Source of the DNA: Apus apus
Taxonomy: Eukaryota > Chordata > Aves > Apodiformes > Apodidae
Assembly: GCF_020740795.1 (NCBI RefSeq)
Contig: NC_067301.1
Span: 2,914,001-2,978,000 of the forward strand
Length of the DNA stretch: 64,000 nucleotides
Reading direction: 5' to 3'
A model generated the notes under the pieces. It had not been told where the DNA came from. It ran no database searches and saw only the letters and a program-made list of their open reading frames with translations. A program made the position numbers and the translations under genes. How positions within the stretch are numbered: position 1 is the first letter of the stretch; each line of letters opens with the position of its first letter. Positions 1-11,644 of the stretch are shown here, in pieces.

Positions 1-1045
1 ATGACATGAAATGGCTTGGATAAACTAGGAGCAGCTACATCATGCTTGATCTGCACTGTTTAGCCACTCCCTGTGTCAATATTGTAACATCTGCCTATTC
101 TCCAGTCAGTGTCATCTTGGAAGCCACATTCACTCCTCAGAACCTGCAGCTTCAGGAAAACACTGTCTTTCATATTAGAAATTAAAAAATGGAGACAGAC
201 AAAGCTCTCTAACCAGAGATTAATAAAAATGCCCAAAAGAAAGCCTTCAGCTACAGGAGAAAACTCCTGCAGTGACTCATTTCACAAACTGAGCTCTGTT
301 GCTATTTTTGTTAAACAAAAAATCCAGTGGATGAGTTTTTAAGTTACTGCAAAGTAGGAATCATGACCCCTTGGCAGGTTGTTTTTCTGAAGAACAAAAT
401 CATTGAGCAGTTCCTGTGATTAATTTCCGTGCAGTTGGTTTGTTGTGGGTTTTTTTTTAAATCACTTCCACACAGGCTGTTGCCTCAAACTTCAAAACAA
501 GATCAGCTCAGCCTGGTGGGAAAACTTCGTATTGTCCCCTGCTATCAGCTGAAAGCTCCAAGATCAAGGACTAAAAACCCTGGAAAGCAAATTCCAGCCT
601 TACTGCTACAGCTCATTTCTACAGTTGGTGAGGATGGGGGCCTTGCTGGTAGCTGAGATGAGAGGAACCAGGGAATGTGAGGAGCAACGAGACACAGGAA
701 TGGTACCACCACCACATCCTGGGGTGGAAATGAACATGGATGATGGCAGTTTACAGACTGCTGGGAAGTGGTGGCACAGCCAGAAACAGGAGGTGAAAAA
801 TTAGCTTCGGGAATTTTACACAAGGATGGAGAGACACATTTCTGCTCTACAGCTCAGCTCATAAATCACCACCTCACACCCCTTCACGTTCTTCTTCAAC
901 AACACCTGAGGTAACAAGATACTTCAAATGCAAACACCTGATCTCATAAAAAGGTGAAGTCATCTCAGAGGATGAAAGGAGACAACCTTTCTGGAGTGCA
1001 GGACATCCTTCCAAAAGCCAAGAACACCCAATTTAGAGCTTGGAT

Positions 1046-1160
1046 GGTAACAGTTTGTGCAGGCTGGTCTGGTGGGAGGTGTCCCTGCTCATGGCAGGGA
1101 GGCTGGAACCTGATGATCTTTAAGGGCCCTCCCAACCTTCACCATCCTGTGATCATTCCA
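1046..1160 (+). mobile_element. CR1 LINE 3' fragment
   Basis: The stretch has the order typical of a CR1 3' end read on the + strand: a gtgtccctgctcatggcag segment, then gatctttaagg and a ccttccaacc-like segment, ending near cctgtgatcattcc. It is short, 5'-truncated and diverged. Confidence 0.7.
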
Positions 1161-3231
1161 TGAGCTTCTTCTTGAGCACATTTGAGCAGAACAGAAGCTA
1201 CTCATGCCTCAGTAAATGATTGCTGGTGTGAGCACTGCACTCAGCTCCTCTGACAGAGCAGCCCACCCGTGTCTGTGAGAGGACTTCTAGAAATGCTACG
1301 AATAATTCTGGTTTAGACCACACTGGGTGTCACTTTAATATGCACTTTTAACCTTCTAAAAACAGAGGAGTTCATTTTTATGCCCCTCTCTTCTAGCAAA
1401 ACTTCAGTAACACAACTTTGGGGCTTTTCAAGGCAGTCCAGCAAAGTTGAAAGTCAAGACAATCCTCAAGATGTGCATTTTAAAGGAATACCTCCAGAGA
1501 GTTTGCCTTATTACCCATCAGCTTTCTACAATCTGTCTTCAGAAATGAGATATTTATTTGTGCCTGAGAAAGACTTCCTTTAGGGAAAACAGTTAGAGTT
1601 GGTAAAGACATTTGCTGATAAATTGTTTTGATGCTATGCATAGATTTGTGTCAATACCTGATTATTGTAACATCTGCAAATACTGAGGAAAATCAGATGA
1701 AAAAGGCATTTGTTTAAACAAGTAAAACCCTTTTTATCTAGAGAAATCTGATTTTCAGGACCAAGTCATACTAAACAAGGAAACATTTGTGAAACCAGCC
1801 ACTTGCAAGTGCTGAATCTTCCTCTTTGGGAATGCAAAGAGCTACACAGCCCAAGTTCAATATTGGCTGTATTTCCATTCCTGAAATAAATGAAGACACT
1901 ACCCAATAATACTCTTGCTTTTATGGGCAGATATTTGTTCCCAGCCACTAGTGATCCTAACAAACTAGAACATGTGCCCTGCAGCTGTTCCAGTAGAAAT
2001 AGGACACGAGATCTATTTGCCTTCAAATCATCAGCCAATATTTTTTATTTCTGTGTGAGAGAGACAATATCTAAGCTTTATATAAAGATATTTGTTGTTG
2101 GGTATTGTTTGAACCAGTTTTAGCCAGAGGAAAAAGAAAGCAGAGAGGAACAAGCTGCTTTAAAGCTTCCAAACATAAGAAACATATGTGATATTTACTC
2201 AGTTTACATTATTTTACTTCAGGTCCCACTTCTTCACATCCTGCTGGATTCTCTCTTAGCCAGTAAAAATTAGAAGGCTATTAATAAAATACATAAATAT
2301 GATCTATCTGGATGAAACAGAAGTTCAAGCCATGTTGATAGATACCTACTTTTTTTTTAATTTAGAGCAATTCCCATGAAAGATATCAAACTTAACCATT
2401 CAACATCCTTCATATGTAATAATATAAAAGACATTTACAGAGTTCCTAAAGTCTGGTGGTGCCACATCTCAGCAAGGTTAGGAAGAGCTTGTGATTGTTA
2501 ATCAAATAAATCAAGTGCAGAACTTCCAAACAAGGCAGCAACTTCATGGATTGGTCTCCCAGTACAAATCCATGGAAGTAACACAACTCATTTCCCTGCT
2601 TTCCAGCCAAAAATCAATCATAAGCATTCTGTTGCCCACTGAAACAATATTTTCCACCATCATTTGAATTTCAGAAAGGAAAAAGGCCCAGAACCTCCAA
2701 GACATTTGGTACATACAAATACCAACCACACTTCTGAGAGAGGGAGCTGAAGTTTTCATTTTTAAATTAAGCATATGAATTTGATCAGTCAGGATTAGAC
2801 ACCCACAGCAAAACAACTTACAAGCCCATGGAATAGGTTTCATGTTTGGCAGAGCTTCCTCTTTGAATTATTAAAAATTAATAATTCAAATGGTATCATC
2901 ATGAACAAACCAGAGCCCAAATTACAAGGCATTTATGCTTGAGATGCCAACACAGATTTGTGAACACAGACGTTTTAATTAAAACAAGTCTTTCACACCA
3001 GAATTCCACATTTGAAACAAACCTCAAATCACTGTCAACTTGGGATCTCAAGTGCCACAATCCACACAAGCTATAAAACATCAAGATTCACCAAGTGAAT
3101 TTTGCCTCCTTTTCAAAAAGAACACAAATAACTCATGAGCACTCCACACTAGAAGACTTTTTCCTCCCACTCCTGGCAGCAAATGTTCTTTAATTTATCT
3201 TTATGTCTACATTTTCCACACAAAGAGCTGT

Positions 3232-3390
3232 GTTTCTATTATTTCTGTTGTATTATCAGTATCTTCCTTGCTTCGAGTGTTCTGCAGCATTGTTTGAGCA
3301 AGGGAATTTTTTCTATTGTCTCTGTTATTTCTGTGGTATTGTCAGTATCTTTCTTGCTTCAAGAGTTGCTGGAGCATTGTTTGAGCAAGG
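3232..3390. repeat. Two-copy tandem duplication, about 84-bp unit
   Basis: A segment with tatttctgt, cagtatctt, ccttgcttc and ending gcattgtttgagcaagg occurs twice in direct succession (about 3235-3305 and 3318-3390) with around ten substitutions. It is non-coding as far as I can tell. Confidence 0.65.
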
Positions 3391-4243
3391 TAGATGGAAG
3401 AAAAAGTGGCAGTAAAACACATAGTGCCTAAATTTCAGCTCAGAGTGTGAAACTATATCCCCACTCACTCCACTCCCAAAAGCTTCTTCATTCTGATGTG
3501 ACCTTGAACGAGCCACGATAAAACAGAAGAGTCAAAAATGAAGTCTCACAGACAACAGGACATGGAAAGGCCTAAATTCTCACTTACCAGCTGCTTCAGA
3601 GGCACGACCTGGAGCTCTGCATCTTCCCCCAGATAACAAAGAACTCCTGTGGTCTGTGGTTTACTGCTAATTCCTCATTGACACTGCAAGTGTTTCACAA
3701 CAAACCCGCACAGCAGAAGATCCGGGGCTGTGCTTACAACGACCTGCCGAAGACAGACTTGTTTTTCCAGCTTTCTTAACGTGCCCCCACGACAGAAAAG
3801 AACCACTATCTCTACCCTCACATCAAAACGATTATGCAACAGGCCAGCAATTAAAACCACACACCTTCAGCTCAAGACAATGAAGATGCCTACTTGAAGC
3901 TTTGCTTCAAAAGCAGCTGCAGACCTGGAGCAAGCACCATTAACACCAACATTTACAGCTGTTCACTCAACAGACATTTGCAAGTGACACGGGTTTGGTT
4001 GTTTTTTTGCTGTTACAACATTCCTGGCAGCCTTAGAAACGGAGAGGAGAAAGGAATACTGGTGTGGTTTGGTTACCAACAGCCTAGTTACACACCAGAG
4101 GGAAAGAGGCTTTGTACACCCAACACGTGCACGGCCTCTTTGGGTTTGTTTGAGGGGTTTTCCCCCTAAAAAGTGCAACAAAAAAATCTGTGTTAGAGAG
4201 GCAGATATCTGCTTGAAATCTTTTTTTGTTTTTTCCTGAGGGG

Positions 4244-4268
4244 AAAACAAACAAACAAACAAACAAAC
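4244..4268. repeat. (CAAA)n microsatellite
   Basis: About six CAAA units lie just left of the CpG island. This is a simple repeat with no further content. Confidence 0.85.
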
Positions 4269-4461
4269 GAGAACTGAAAACCACAACCCTGAGTAGCCTG
4301 AGGTTGCCAACAGACCTGCGGGGAGCCGGGGGGGGGTGTCAGGCAAACAAGCACCCCGAGTTTTATCGGTGAGAGGGACGATCCGGTTCCTAACGCCTGC
4401 GGAGAAGCAGGGACACGGGGATGGGGAACCAGATCGCCTTGGGAGAGCTGGGGAAGGAGGG

Positions 4462-4512
4462 GAAGGAGGAGGAGGAGGAGGAGGAGGAGGAGGAGGAGGA
4501 GGAGGAGGAGGG
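4462..4512. repeat. (GGA)n microsatellite
   Basis: About 14-17 GGA/GAG units lie inside the left part of the CpG island, followed by a C-tract at about 4531-4541. On the minus strand it reads TCC repeats. It produces poly-Glu, poly-Gly or poly-Ser frames that are not genes. Confidence 0.9.
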
Positions 4513-4913
4513 ACCCTTCCCCATCTTCACCCCCCCCCCCCGTGGTAGCTGCTCCCCCGGCGGGAACGCGCCCTCCCCGCCCGGGGAACGCTGGAGGGGT
4601 CGGCCCTGACACCCCCTCCCCACCCGGCAGCGGGACCCCCGAGGTGGGGGGGAACCCCGGGCCTGGGCCGGCAGGGCCCGCCTCCCCTCACCTGCCCCCC
4701 GGAACAATGGGGCGAGGCCCGTGGGGGGGGGGGATTCTCTTCACCCACCCAGGCCCTTCCTTCCTTCCCTCCCTCCCTGCTCCCCTCCCGCCGCCCGGCC
4801 GCCTCCCCCCGCCGCCCCCTCACCTGCGGGACCCCCCGCCCCGCAGCCCCCGCCGGCCGGTTCCCGTTCGTACCCCCCGCCCTGAGGCGGCGCCCTGCCC
4901 GCCGCCCCCCGCG

Positions 4914-4932
4914 GCGCCCTGGGACTCGTAGT
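4914..4932 (-). promoter_or_regulatory. ZNF143 (SBS)-type site 1
   Basis: The minus strand reads ACTACGAGTCCCAGGGCGC. It matches the known ZNF143/THAP11 long motif (ACTACAAYTCCCAGNRTGC) except for a few positions, and is the weakest of the four sites here. Confidence 0.6.
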
Positions 4933-4985
4933 TCCCGCCCCCCGCGCCCGCCCGCGGGGCCCCGCGCAAGGGCCGCCGGCCGCGA

Positions 4986-5004
4986 ACTACAACTCCCAGC
5001 AGGC
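4986..5004 (+). promoter_or_regulatory. ZNF143 (SBS)-type site 2
   Basis: The plus strand reads ACTACAACTCCCAGCAGGC, matching the ZNF143/THAP11 consensus at all but one or two positions. Confidence 0.8.
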
Positions 5005-5094
5005 CCCGCGCCGCGCGCCACCTGCGCCCTCCTCCCCGCAGGTAAAGCCCCTCCCGCCGCCCTGCCCTGCGGCGTCCGCTCCCCCGCGCGCGGT

Positions 5095-5113
5095 GCCTCA
5101 TGGGAAATGTAGT
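5095..5113 (-). promoter_or_regulatory. ZNF143 (SBS)-type site 3
   Basis: The minus strand reads ACTACATTTCCCATGAGGC, a good match to the ZNF143/THAP11 consensus with the common TTCCCA core. Confidence 0.75.
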
Positions 5114-5154
5114 CCGTGTGCCCGCGGGCAGCCGGGGGAACAGGCGGGGCCGGG

Positions 5155-5173
5155 ACTACAACTCCCAGCGTGC
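5155..5173 (+). promoter_or_regulatory. ZNF143 (SBS)-type site 4
   Basis: The plus strand reads ACTACAACTCCCAGCGTGC, a complete match to the ZNF143/THAP11 long consensus. It lies 12 bases left of the YY1 site. Confidence 0.85.
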
Positions 5174-5184
5174 CCCGCGCGGGC

Positions 5185-5196
5185 GCCGCCATTTTG
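5185..5196 (-). promoter_or_regulatory. YY1 site
   Basis: The minus strand reads CAAAATGGCGGC, the canonical YY1 element. Such sites often sit just downstream of transcription starts, which would suit a leftward transcript starting near here. Confidence 0.75.
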
Positions 5197-5199
5197 CGC

Positions 5200-5212
5200 G
5201 TTGCCTGGCGAC
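5200..5212. promoter_or_regulatory. RFX-like X-box
   Basis: GTTGCCTGGCGAC is an imperfect palindrome resembling the RFX X-box (two GTTGCC-like half sites); the right half has one mismatch. It follows the YY1 site directly. Confidence 0.45.
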
Positions 5213-5511
5213 GCGGACGCCCCGGGAGGGAGAGAGAAGCTTCTCAGCCCTAATTAAGAGATTCTGGGCACAACCAAGGCTCGGGGCGGATAAAAGCTGC
5301 CCTGCTGACCCGAAATCTACACCCCCGTGCAACAGCAGCTCCCCGCCTCTCAAGACGCAGGCCAAAATTTGTTCCAAGTAGCTCCTGCTCCAACAAATTT
5401 AAGGTGCAAATATCACGGGCGGTGCCAGACATCACTGGGTAAACGTATAGAGTCTATAGAATGCTTTATATATATATATAAATATATTTAAATTATTTGA
5501 AAGTTGCTCTC

Positions 5512-5905
5512 TCCTGGATCACACAGAATAACTGGATCGTTTGGGTTGGAAGGGACCTTAAAGAACATCCAGATCCAACCCCCCTGCATGGGCAGGGACA
5601 CCTCCCACCAGCCCAGGCTGCTCCAAGCCCCATCCAACCTGCCCTTCAACACTGCCAGGGATGGGGCAGCCACAGCTTCCCTGGGCAGCCTGGGCCAGGG
5701 TCTCACCACCCTCACAGCAAAGAACTTCTTCCTCATGTCTCACCTAAATCTCCCTTCTTCCAGCTTAAAACCATCCCCCCTCATCCTATCCCTCCCTGCC
5801 CTTGTCCCAAGTCCCTCCCCAGCTTTCCTGGAGCCCCTTCAGGCACTGGAAGCTGCTCCAAGCTCTCCCTGGAGCCTTCTCTTCTCCAGGCTGACCTAAA
5901 AGAAT
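5512..5905 (-). mobile_element. CR1 LINE 3' end, about 0.4 kb
   Basis: The plus strand shows the reverse complement of a CR1 3' end: gggttggaagggaccttaaa, then the ctgcatgggcagggacacc block, then the C-terminal part of the CR1 reverse-transcriptase frame. On the minus strand that frame reads the family's PRLPREAV...SLAVLKGRLDGAW pattern. It is contiguous with a non-CR1 block (5897-6074) that recurs at 7990-8172. Confidence 0.85.
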
Positions 5906-6074
5906 ATCTTGTTCTCCTTTCTCACAGCCTGACAGGAGTTGATAGATGAGATCTTTCCTTTAAGTAAGGTGCAATCATAGTTGTTTTCTTCATTTTGGAG
6001 CAATTTATAATTCTCTGTCTGGGAAAGGAATGGTAATTTTGACACCTTTCCTGCCAAGCACTCAAAACAACACA
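5897..6074 (-). repeat. Non-CR1 block, inverted copy 1
   Basis: On the minus strand this runs from a ttgttttgag segment through ggcaggaaaggtgtcaa and ttgctccaaaatgaagaa to gtgagaaaggagaacaa. A copy in the opposite orientation lies at 7990-8172 and differs mainly in its first third. Each block passes directly into a CR1 3' fragment at the same point. I do not recognise the family. A short open frame crosses it in both copies, but that is no evidence for a protein. Confidence 0.75.
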
Positions 6075-6300
6075 CCTTAAAGATGATCTGTTCCCAACCC
6101 CCTTGCATGGGCAGGGACACCTCCCACCAGCCCAGGCTGCTCCAAGCCCCATCCAACCTGCCCTTCAACACTGCCAGGGATGGGGCAGCCACAGCTTCCC
6201 TGGGCAACCTGGGCCAGCCTCTCACCACCCTCACACTCCAGAATTTCCTCCTCATGTCTCACCTCAATCTCCCTCTTCCAGTTTTAATCCACCCCCCCTT
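6075..6300 (-). mobile_element. CR1 LINE 3' fragment
   Basis: A second minus-strand CR1 fragment abuts the non-CR1 block. It has the same internal order as the 5512-5905 copy (ctgcatgggcag-type block, then the PRLPREAV frame) but lacks the extreme 3' end. Confidence 0.8.
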
Positions 6301-7989
6301 GTCCTCTCACTAAGCATCCAAAGAATTTTTGCCAGCAAGGAAGAAACTACACAGTTGAGTGTAATAAATAAAAACATTTACCAAGAAAATTCACCTTCAG
6401 TTTCACTAAATATTTATATAACTGTGCAGTTGAAAATGAATTGAAGCTCTTTGCAAATTTCCTCATCTGGATACCTCAGAAGACCTGCCAGTTACTGGCT
6501 GTTGGCTTTTTTCCCCCCCCTCTAAAGTCAGGGCAATGTTTCAAAGCTGATCATAGAATCTCAGAGAAAGACTCAGTGCTCTGCTCCAGGTGTGAAGAAA
6601 TCAGTGGGATAAAGTTTCTCCCCCAAAGTGAGGAGACAAGGAACGATTCAGGACACTTTGCTGCAGAGAGATGAGCACGGGGCAAGTGGGTGGACAGACT
6701 TGTTTCCTTTCTGCTCTCTGTGCAGCACCCAACAAATGCACCTCCTGGTAAATATAAAGTAGCAGAAGTGCTGAGAGTGCAATGACCTGTTGCTGTTGGT
6801 GACATTTGTGGTCACACAGAACAGTGAGATGCTCAGCTTGCATGTCAGCAGAACAGTGCAAGCAACTCCTAAATACCTTTGGATCCAGTGAAGCTGCTGG
6901 GTGCAAAACCAAACACAATGATACTACCACAGATACGTGGAGTCAAAACCACTGCTTCACCCCAGGATCAAACTCATCCTTCCCTCCTCAAAGGTGAGGC
7001 CCTTTTTGTTCCCTCCCCGAGCTATAAAACTTGCAGTGACACCCTAGCCAGGAAGTGGTTTGCATCACTTCATGAACGTGCCCCTTTGAAATCTGTCCTG
7101 CAGCTTGGGAGGCTTTTTTTGTGACCCCTTCCCACCCCGACCTTCTCTCAGCCCCTCACAAGAGAAGGACACTTGGCTGAAGCCAGTGCCAGTGGGGCTG
7201 GAATTCTTCTTGCCTAACAGATTCAACCCATCTAAGAGGCTGTGATTTAAATCCTATTCATAGTTTAGGAGCTGACACCCACACGTCTTGTATTTCTCCA
7301 CAACCAGTCACTCTGTAAAGCTCAGTTTCTCTCCCCCTTGCCTGTGCAGGACTAGATGTGCTGCTTTCAGATGTACAGATGGGGGAAGGCGAGGCAGAAA
7401 TGGTGAGGTTTGCACTTAGGGTCAAGAAATATCTTCATTTGCAAGGCAGGAAAAGGTTCTGCAGATGGGCAGGCACAGCTGGGCAGAGAGCAGCACCCTT
7501 GAGAACCAAAACTGATGGTGGATGCTGGTAAAACCCCCCAAGAATCCACTAAATCTCTGTCCTTCTCACTGGGCCCATCGTTCCTGCCACTGCAGCACTA
7601 AAAAACCTGCAGGGCAGGCCTTCAAAACCAGCTGGCTGCCCATCAGCACCTCTTTTCCCAGAACAACACCGAGTTCATGAACAAGACACCCAGTCCAAAG
7701 AGCTTTTGGCAGTGACCTTTCCAGGCTGAGGGTGGGGAGAAGTGGGAGACAATGGAAGGTCTGTTGTGTGACCAAAACAATGCAACCTGCTGCAGGGAGT
7801 AACGACCACCAGACACAGGATTCATAACAGCTTTCAAAAACGTGTCTCCTGTGCTTCAACAGTGCTTTTCAAACCATTTTCACCACCTTGAGTGATTCCA
7901 TCCAGCTGTTTTCAACTTCCTCCTCACACAACGTGTCCAGACATCTCTTGGAAGTGCTGCTGGCAGACACAGCTTTGCAGGGGGTTGTT

Positions 7990-8172
7990 GCAGGTTGTTT
8001 TGAGGGGTTGGCAGGAAAGGTGTCAACATTACCATCCCCTCCCCAGACACAGACTTACGAATTGCTCCAAAATGAAGAAAACAACTATGATTGCACCTTA
8101 CTTAAAGGAAAGATCTCATCTATCAACTCCTGTCAGGCTGTGAGAAAGGAGAACAAAATATTCTTTTAGATC
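7990..8172 (+). repeat. Non-CR1 block, inverted copy 2
   Basis: This is the plus-strand counterpart of the block at 5897-6074. It runs from a ttgttttgagg segment through ggcaggaaaggtgtcaac and ttgctccaaaatgaagaa to gtgagaaaggagaacaaa and then straight into CR1. Confidence 0.75.
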
Positions 8173-8545
8173 AGCCTGGAGAAGAGAAGGCTCCAGGGAG
8201 AGCTTGGAGCAGCTTCCAGTGCCTGAAGGGGCTCCAGGAAAGCTGGGGAGGGGCTTGGGACAAGGGCAGGGAGGGATGGGACTAGAGGTGATGGTTTTAA
8301 ACTGAAAGAGGGGAGATTGAGGTTGGACATGAGGAGGAAATTCTTCACCATGAGGGTGGGGAGAGCCTGGCCCAGGCTCCCCAGGGAAGCTGTGGCTGCC
8401 CCATCCCTGGCAGTGTTGAAGGGCAGGTTGGATGGGGCTTGGAGCAGCCTGGGCTGGTGGGAAGTGTCCCTGCCCATGCAGGGGGTTGGATCTAGATGAG
8501 CTTTCAGGTCCCTTCCAACCCAAACCAGTCTGGGATTCTAGGATC
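8173..8545 (+). mobile_element. CR1 LINE 3' end
   Basis: A plus-strand CR1 3' end. It includes the CR1 ORF2 C-terminal pattern (RKFF, PRLPREAV, SLAVLKGRLDGAW) and ends in ggtcccttccaacccaaacc and a diverged ttctaggatcat tail. With the preceding block it mirrors 5512-6074. Confidence 0.85.
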
Positions 8546-9026
8546 ATATTCTCCATTTTCTCTGTAGGCACTTCCAGTAAATCTGTGTGATATGGAGGCT
8601 TCTCCAGAAGTTTGCCCAGCCAAGAGGAAACCACAGGGTTTGAGCTGTGCTTGGGAGGTCCCTCAGCATCCTGAAGGTTGAGGTCTAGCCTTGCTTTTGC
8701 AGGGCTTGTATTAATTAGGTTTCTGTCCCAGCTTCCTGCCCTGTCTCTTTCTGCACCCAACTGAAACCTTCTGTCTTCTCAGCTTCCTGGTTTGTGGCTT
8801 TTTAACAATTGGCTGAGGCAGTTACCAAGACTTCCCCGTGGAGACAAAGCAAAAACCACTCTCACTTTGCACATCACGTGGCAGCTGTGAAGCCAAGCAG
8901 AGAGCACAGCACACATCTGGGCAACAACTGCCTCCAGGGGGGTTGCTGTCCCTGTCACAGAAGCTGCTCTGTGAAGCTGCTAAAGGCACAACAACCCTCA
9001 CCTCATTCCTGTCTTCCAAAGCACCA

Positions 9027-9235
9027 TCACAGAGTCATGGGATGGTTTGTGTTGGAAGGGACCTTAAAGATCATCCAGATCCAACCCCCTGCATGGGCAG
9101 GGACACCTCCCAGCAGCCCAGGCTGCTCCAAGCCCCATCCAACCTGCCCTTCAACACTGCCAGGGATGGGGCAGCCACAGCTTCCCTGGGCACCCTGGGC
9201 CAGGCTCTCCCCACCCTCACAGCAAAGAACTTCCT
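9027..9235 (-). mobile_element. CR1 LINE 3' fragment
   Basis: The plus strand begins cacagagtcatgggatgg and gttggaagggaccttaaaga and continues through the ctgcatgggcagggacacc block. This is a minus-strand CR1 end truncated after about 210 bases. Confidence 0.85.
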
Positions 9236-9539
9236 ACAAGGACCAGCTGCTCTCTGAAGGGACACTGTGGTGGATTTGGGGAATGGGGATGAGCCTAGAG
9301 GTTGCTGTGGAAACCTGGATGGCCCAGAGCAACCTCTATCCCTTATTTCTTTGACCAATGACATTCTTCAGTGAATACCAAGGACCAAGGTGGGAATCCT
9401 GACCCCTGGAGCACACCACCAGCTGCACCAATGCTGCCGAGTTTTCCCAGATCTGAACTCCTTTGCCTGTCATACATGAAAGCATCAGTTCTTCCAGGGA
9501 CCCACTCCTGTTCCCACCACCCCAGATGAGTCATGATCA

Positions 9540-9800
9540 TAGAATCATAGAATCATAGAATCCCAGGGGTTGGAAGGGACCTCGAAAGATCACCCAGTCC
9601 AACCCCCCTGCTAGAACAGGGTCACCCAGAGCACATCACACAGGAACGTGTCCAGGTGGGTTTGAATGTCTCCAGTGAAGGAGACTCCACAGCCTCTCTG
9701 GGCAGCCTGGCCCAGGGCTCTGTCACTCTCACAGTAAAAAAATTTTTTTGGATATTCACCTTGAACCTCCTATGATCTTTAACCTTCCACTCTGGAATTC
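9540..9800 (-). mobile_element. CR1 LINE 3' end, different subfamily
   Basis: It starts with three atcatagaat units (the CR1 terminal octamer repeat read in reverse), then ggggttggaagggacctcg and acccagtccaacccccctg, and a block with aacgtgtccaggtgggttt. The same subfamily occurs at 33693-34345. Confidence 0.85.
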
Positions 9801-11349
9801 TGTCTGCCAGGCTTCTTGCCCTGATGGTGCCTCTGAGTGACATCTCACACACCCAGGCTGCTCTTCCCTAAGGAAGCACTGCTGATTTCCTACAGGCATT
9901 TCCAAAGCTCTGCTTTTGATCAGAGCAGAGATAGGAAGGTTTAAGTCTTTCCTCCTTCAAATCAGCTTTACATGACAAAAGCTCACCAGTAGATTTGCAT
10001 TCACATTAAGGAGAAGCTCAAAAGCTTTTTTATTTTTAAAGCCTCCAGAAGGTATTTATAATATTGTAATAGGGCTCAGACAACCAGATGGTAAATAATA
10101 CTCCCTTTCACAAATACATTCACTCATTCTTCACCTTTCCTGGAGGAGCACCTGGGTGACACCCAGCCAGGCAGAGACTTCTTGCTCTCCAGCAGCTGTG
10201 ACCAACAGAACAGAAATAAAAACATCACTTACCTTGTCAAGAGAGTGCCTGTCAGCACTGACATCATTTTATGGTCTGCTAATCCACTGGCAATGTTTCT
10301 GTTAACTGGGGACACATCTTGATGTGCTCCTGACCCACAGAGCAGCTCAGTTGTCACTCCCAGATGATTTAACTGGTAACTGAGGAATACGAAGAGAATT
10401 CCCTGATTTCTGGGAATTCCTTGAGAAACACACCTTTCAGTCAAGCTGTTGTCAGTTCAAAGGCAAAGGACAGATGAAATCTTAGCCATTTAAACACAGC
10501 ACATGGGTCTAGGAAGTGTAAATCTATCTAAACCCTGAGAGTTTAAAAGCAGGAGAGGAATGAAAAGCCATGGTAGCCTTGATGCATCCAGAGCCCAAAA
10601 TAAACCAACACCTGGGCTCAAGAGCTGCTTGTGCTCCAGCAGGGTGTGAGAGAAGCAATTCACAGGCCACAACTGGTCTGATCATGGACAAGAGGCATTC
10701 AAAAAGAACATATTCTTATTCAAGCTTACTATCATTTCTGACAGAATTAAAGACCTTTGGTTTTTTGACCAAACCAGAACCACCCTGCATTGCCTTCCTG
10801 CCTCATCAGTTTCACAGCCTTTCCTAATATTGCATATGAATATTGCATAAATATGATTGAATCAGGCTCCAGACCCGTGGGTGACCAAAGGACCACAACC
10901 TCCCAAGCAGATTATCCCACCCTAAATATTAAAGCCAACATTTGCCTGGAAAAGCATCATCCAGGTGCAGAAAGAGAACAAGGCCATTTGTGCAGAGGAC
11001 TGTAACACTGATGAAAAACTCTGCAGCTTCCCCTCTATTTAAATAAATCCCCCCCCCCCTCCCAAATATCTGCTGGTTTGTGAGAGGAGGAGAATCAGTC
11101 TTTCCACTTAAACTATTTCTATGTGGCCATGGCAGAGAGTCACAGGGATTTGTGACACTTGTTGGCTAAACTCTTCCAGCACTAGAAGTTGTTCTCTGCA
11201 AATTGTACAAATTATATTATAGATTGGGGTGTGTCCCCCCCCCTCCCCTTAGCTATTCATTCTTTGTTCCAAAACAAAATGCCTTGGCATGCAAATATTT
11301 GTAAAGCAGGCAAAGGTGGGAGGTGGAAAACCCATAAATATTCATCATT

Positions 11350-11644
11350 CTTAATGCAACATTCATTTCTGCATGTTTAGTAGAAGGCAAATTTATCAAG
11401 TATGGTAATTAGATGAATTACAGCTAATAAGGTTGGAGTCTTGCTCAATTTCCAGGCCTTTGCAAACATCATCTGTACGTTTCACACAGGGAGAAGGGGA
11501 GGGAAGGAGAAAAGGGGGGTTGGGAATCCCTCCTGAGGCTCCTGCTGTGAGTACAGACTTGGAATCTAAGCTCCATAGGTGGGTGTGGAAGTGCATTGAA
11601 GTTGTAATGCTGCCAATCTTCTATAGCTTTAATTACCATTACAT
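11350..11644 (+). repeat. Inverted repeat, left arm (295 bp)
   Basis: The arm runs from cttaatgcaac to aattaccattacat. Its reverse complement lies at 12616-12906 with about three substitutions and one 4-base gap (catt), so the arms are roughly 98-99% alike by eye. The loop between them is 971 bases and contains a CR1 fragment. Neither arm matches a repeat family I recognise, and neither encodes a recognisable protein, though both keep a similar short open frame. Confidence 0.9.

Larger units (their letters stand above)
1..4269. other. Stretch without recognisable gene
   Basis: I see no coding exon with a known domain or convincing splice-flanked frame on either strand here. It holds one CR1 fragment (about 1046-1160), a two-copy tandem duplication (about 3232-3390) and AT-rich unique sequence. 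It lies on the left side of the CpG-island promoter, so it may be the first intron of a leftward gene whose coding exons fall outside the window; that is inference only. Confidence 0.5.
4270..5300. promoter_or_regulatory. CpG-island promoter, probably bidirectional
   Basis: About 1 kb of very GC-rich, CpG-dense DNA stands out sharply from AT-rich flanks. It contains four ZNF143/THAP11-type motifs in both orientations, a YY1 site and an RFX-like X-box, a combination typical of housekeeping promoters in vertebrates. Candidate first-exon donors exist on the minus strand (GT at 4823-4822 and 4691-4690, each CAG|GTGAGG) and on the plus strand (CAG|GTAAAG after 5041). This permits transcription in either or both directions. 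No coding exon of a partner gene is identifiable, so the gene served is unknown. A frame opening at the YY1-site ATG on the minus strand (5192 leftward) runs through the promoter motifs and is of biased composition; I do not call it a gene. Confidence 0.8.

Noticed and set aside
4527-5192. 221-codon frame starting at the YY1-site ATG in the CpG island
   Set aside because: It reads promoter motifs and low-complexity GC-rich DNA, crosses likely splice donors and has no recognisable domain.
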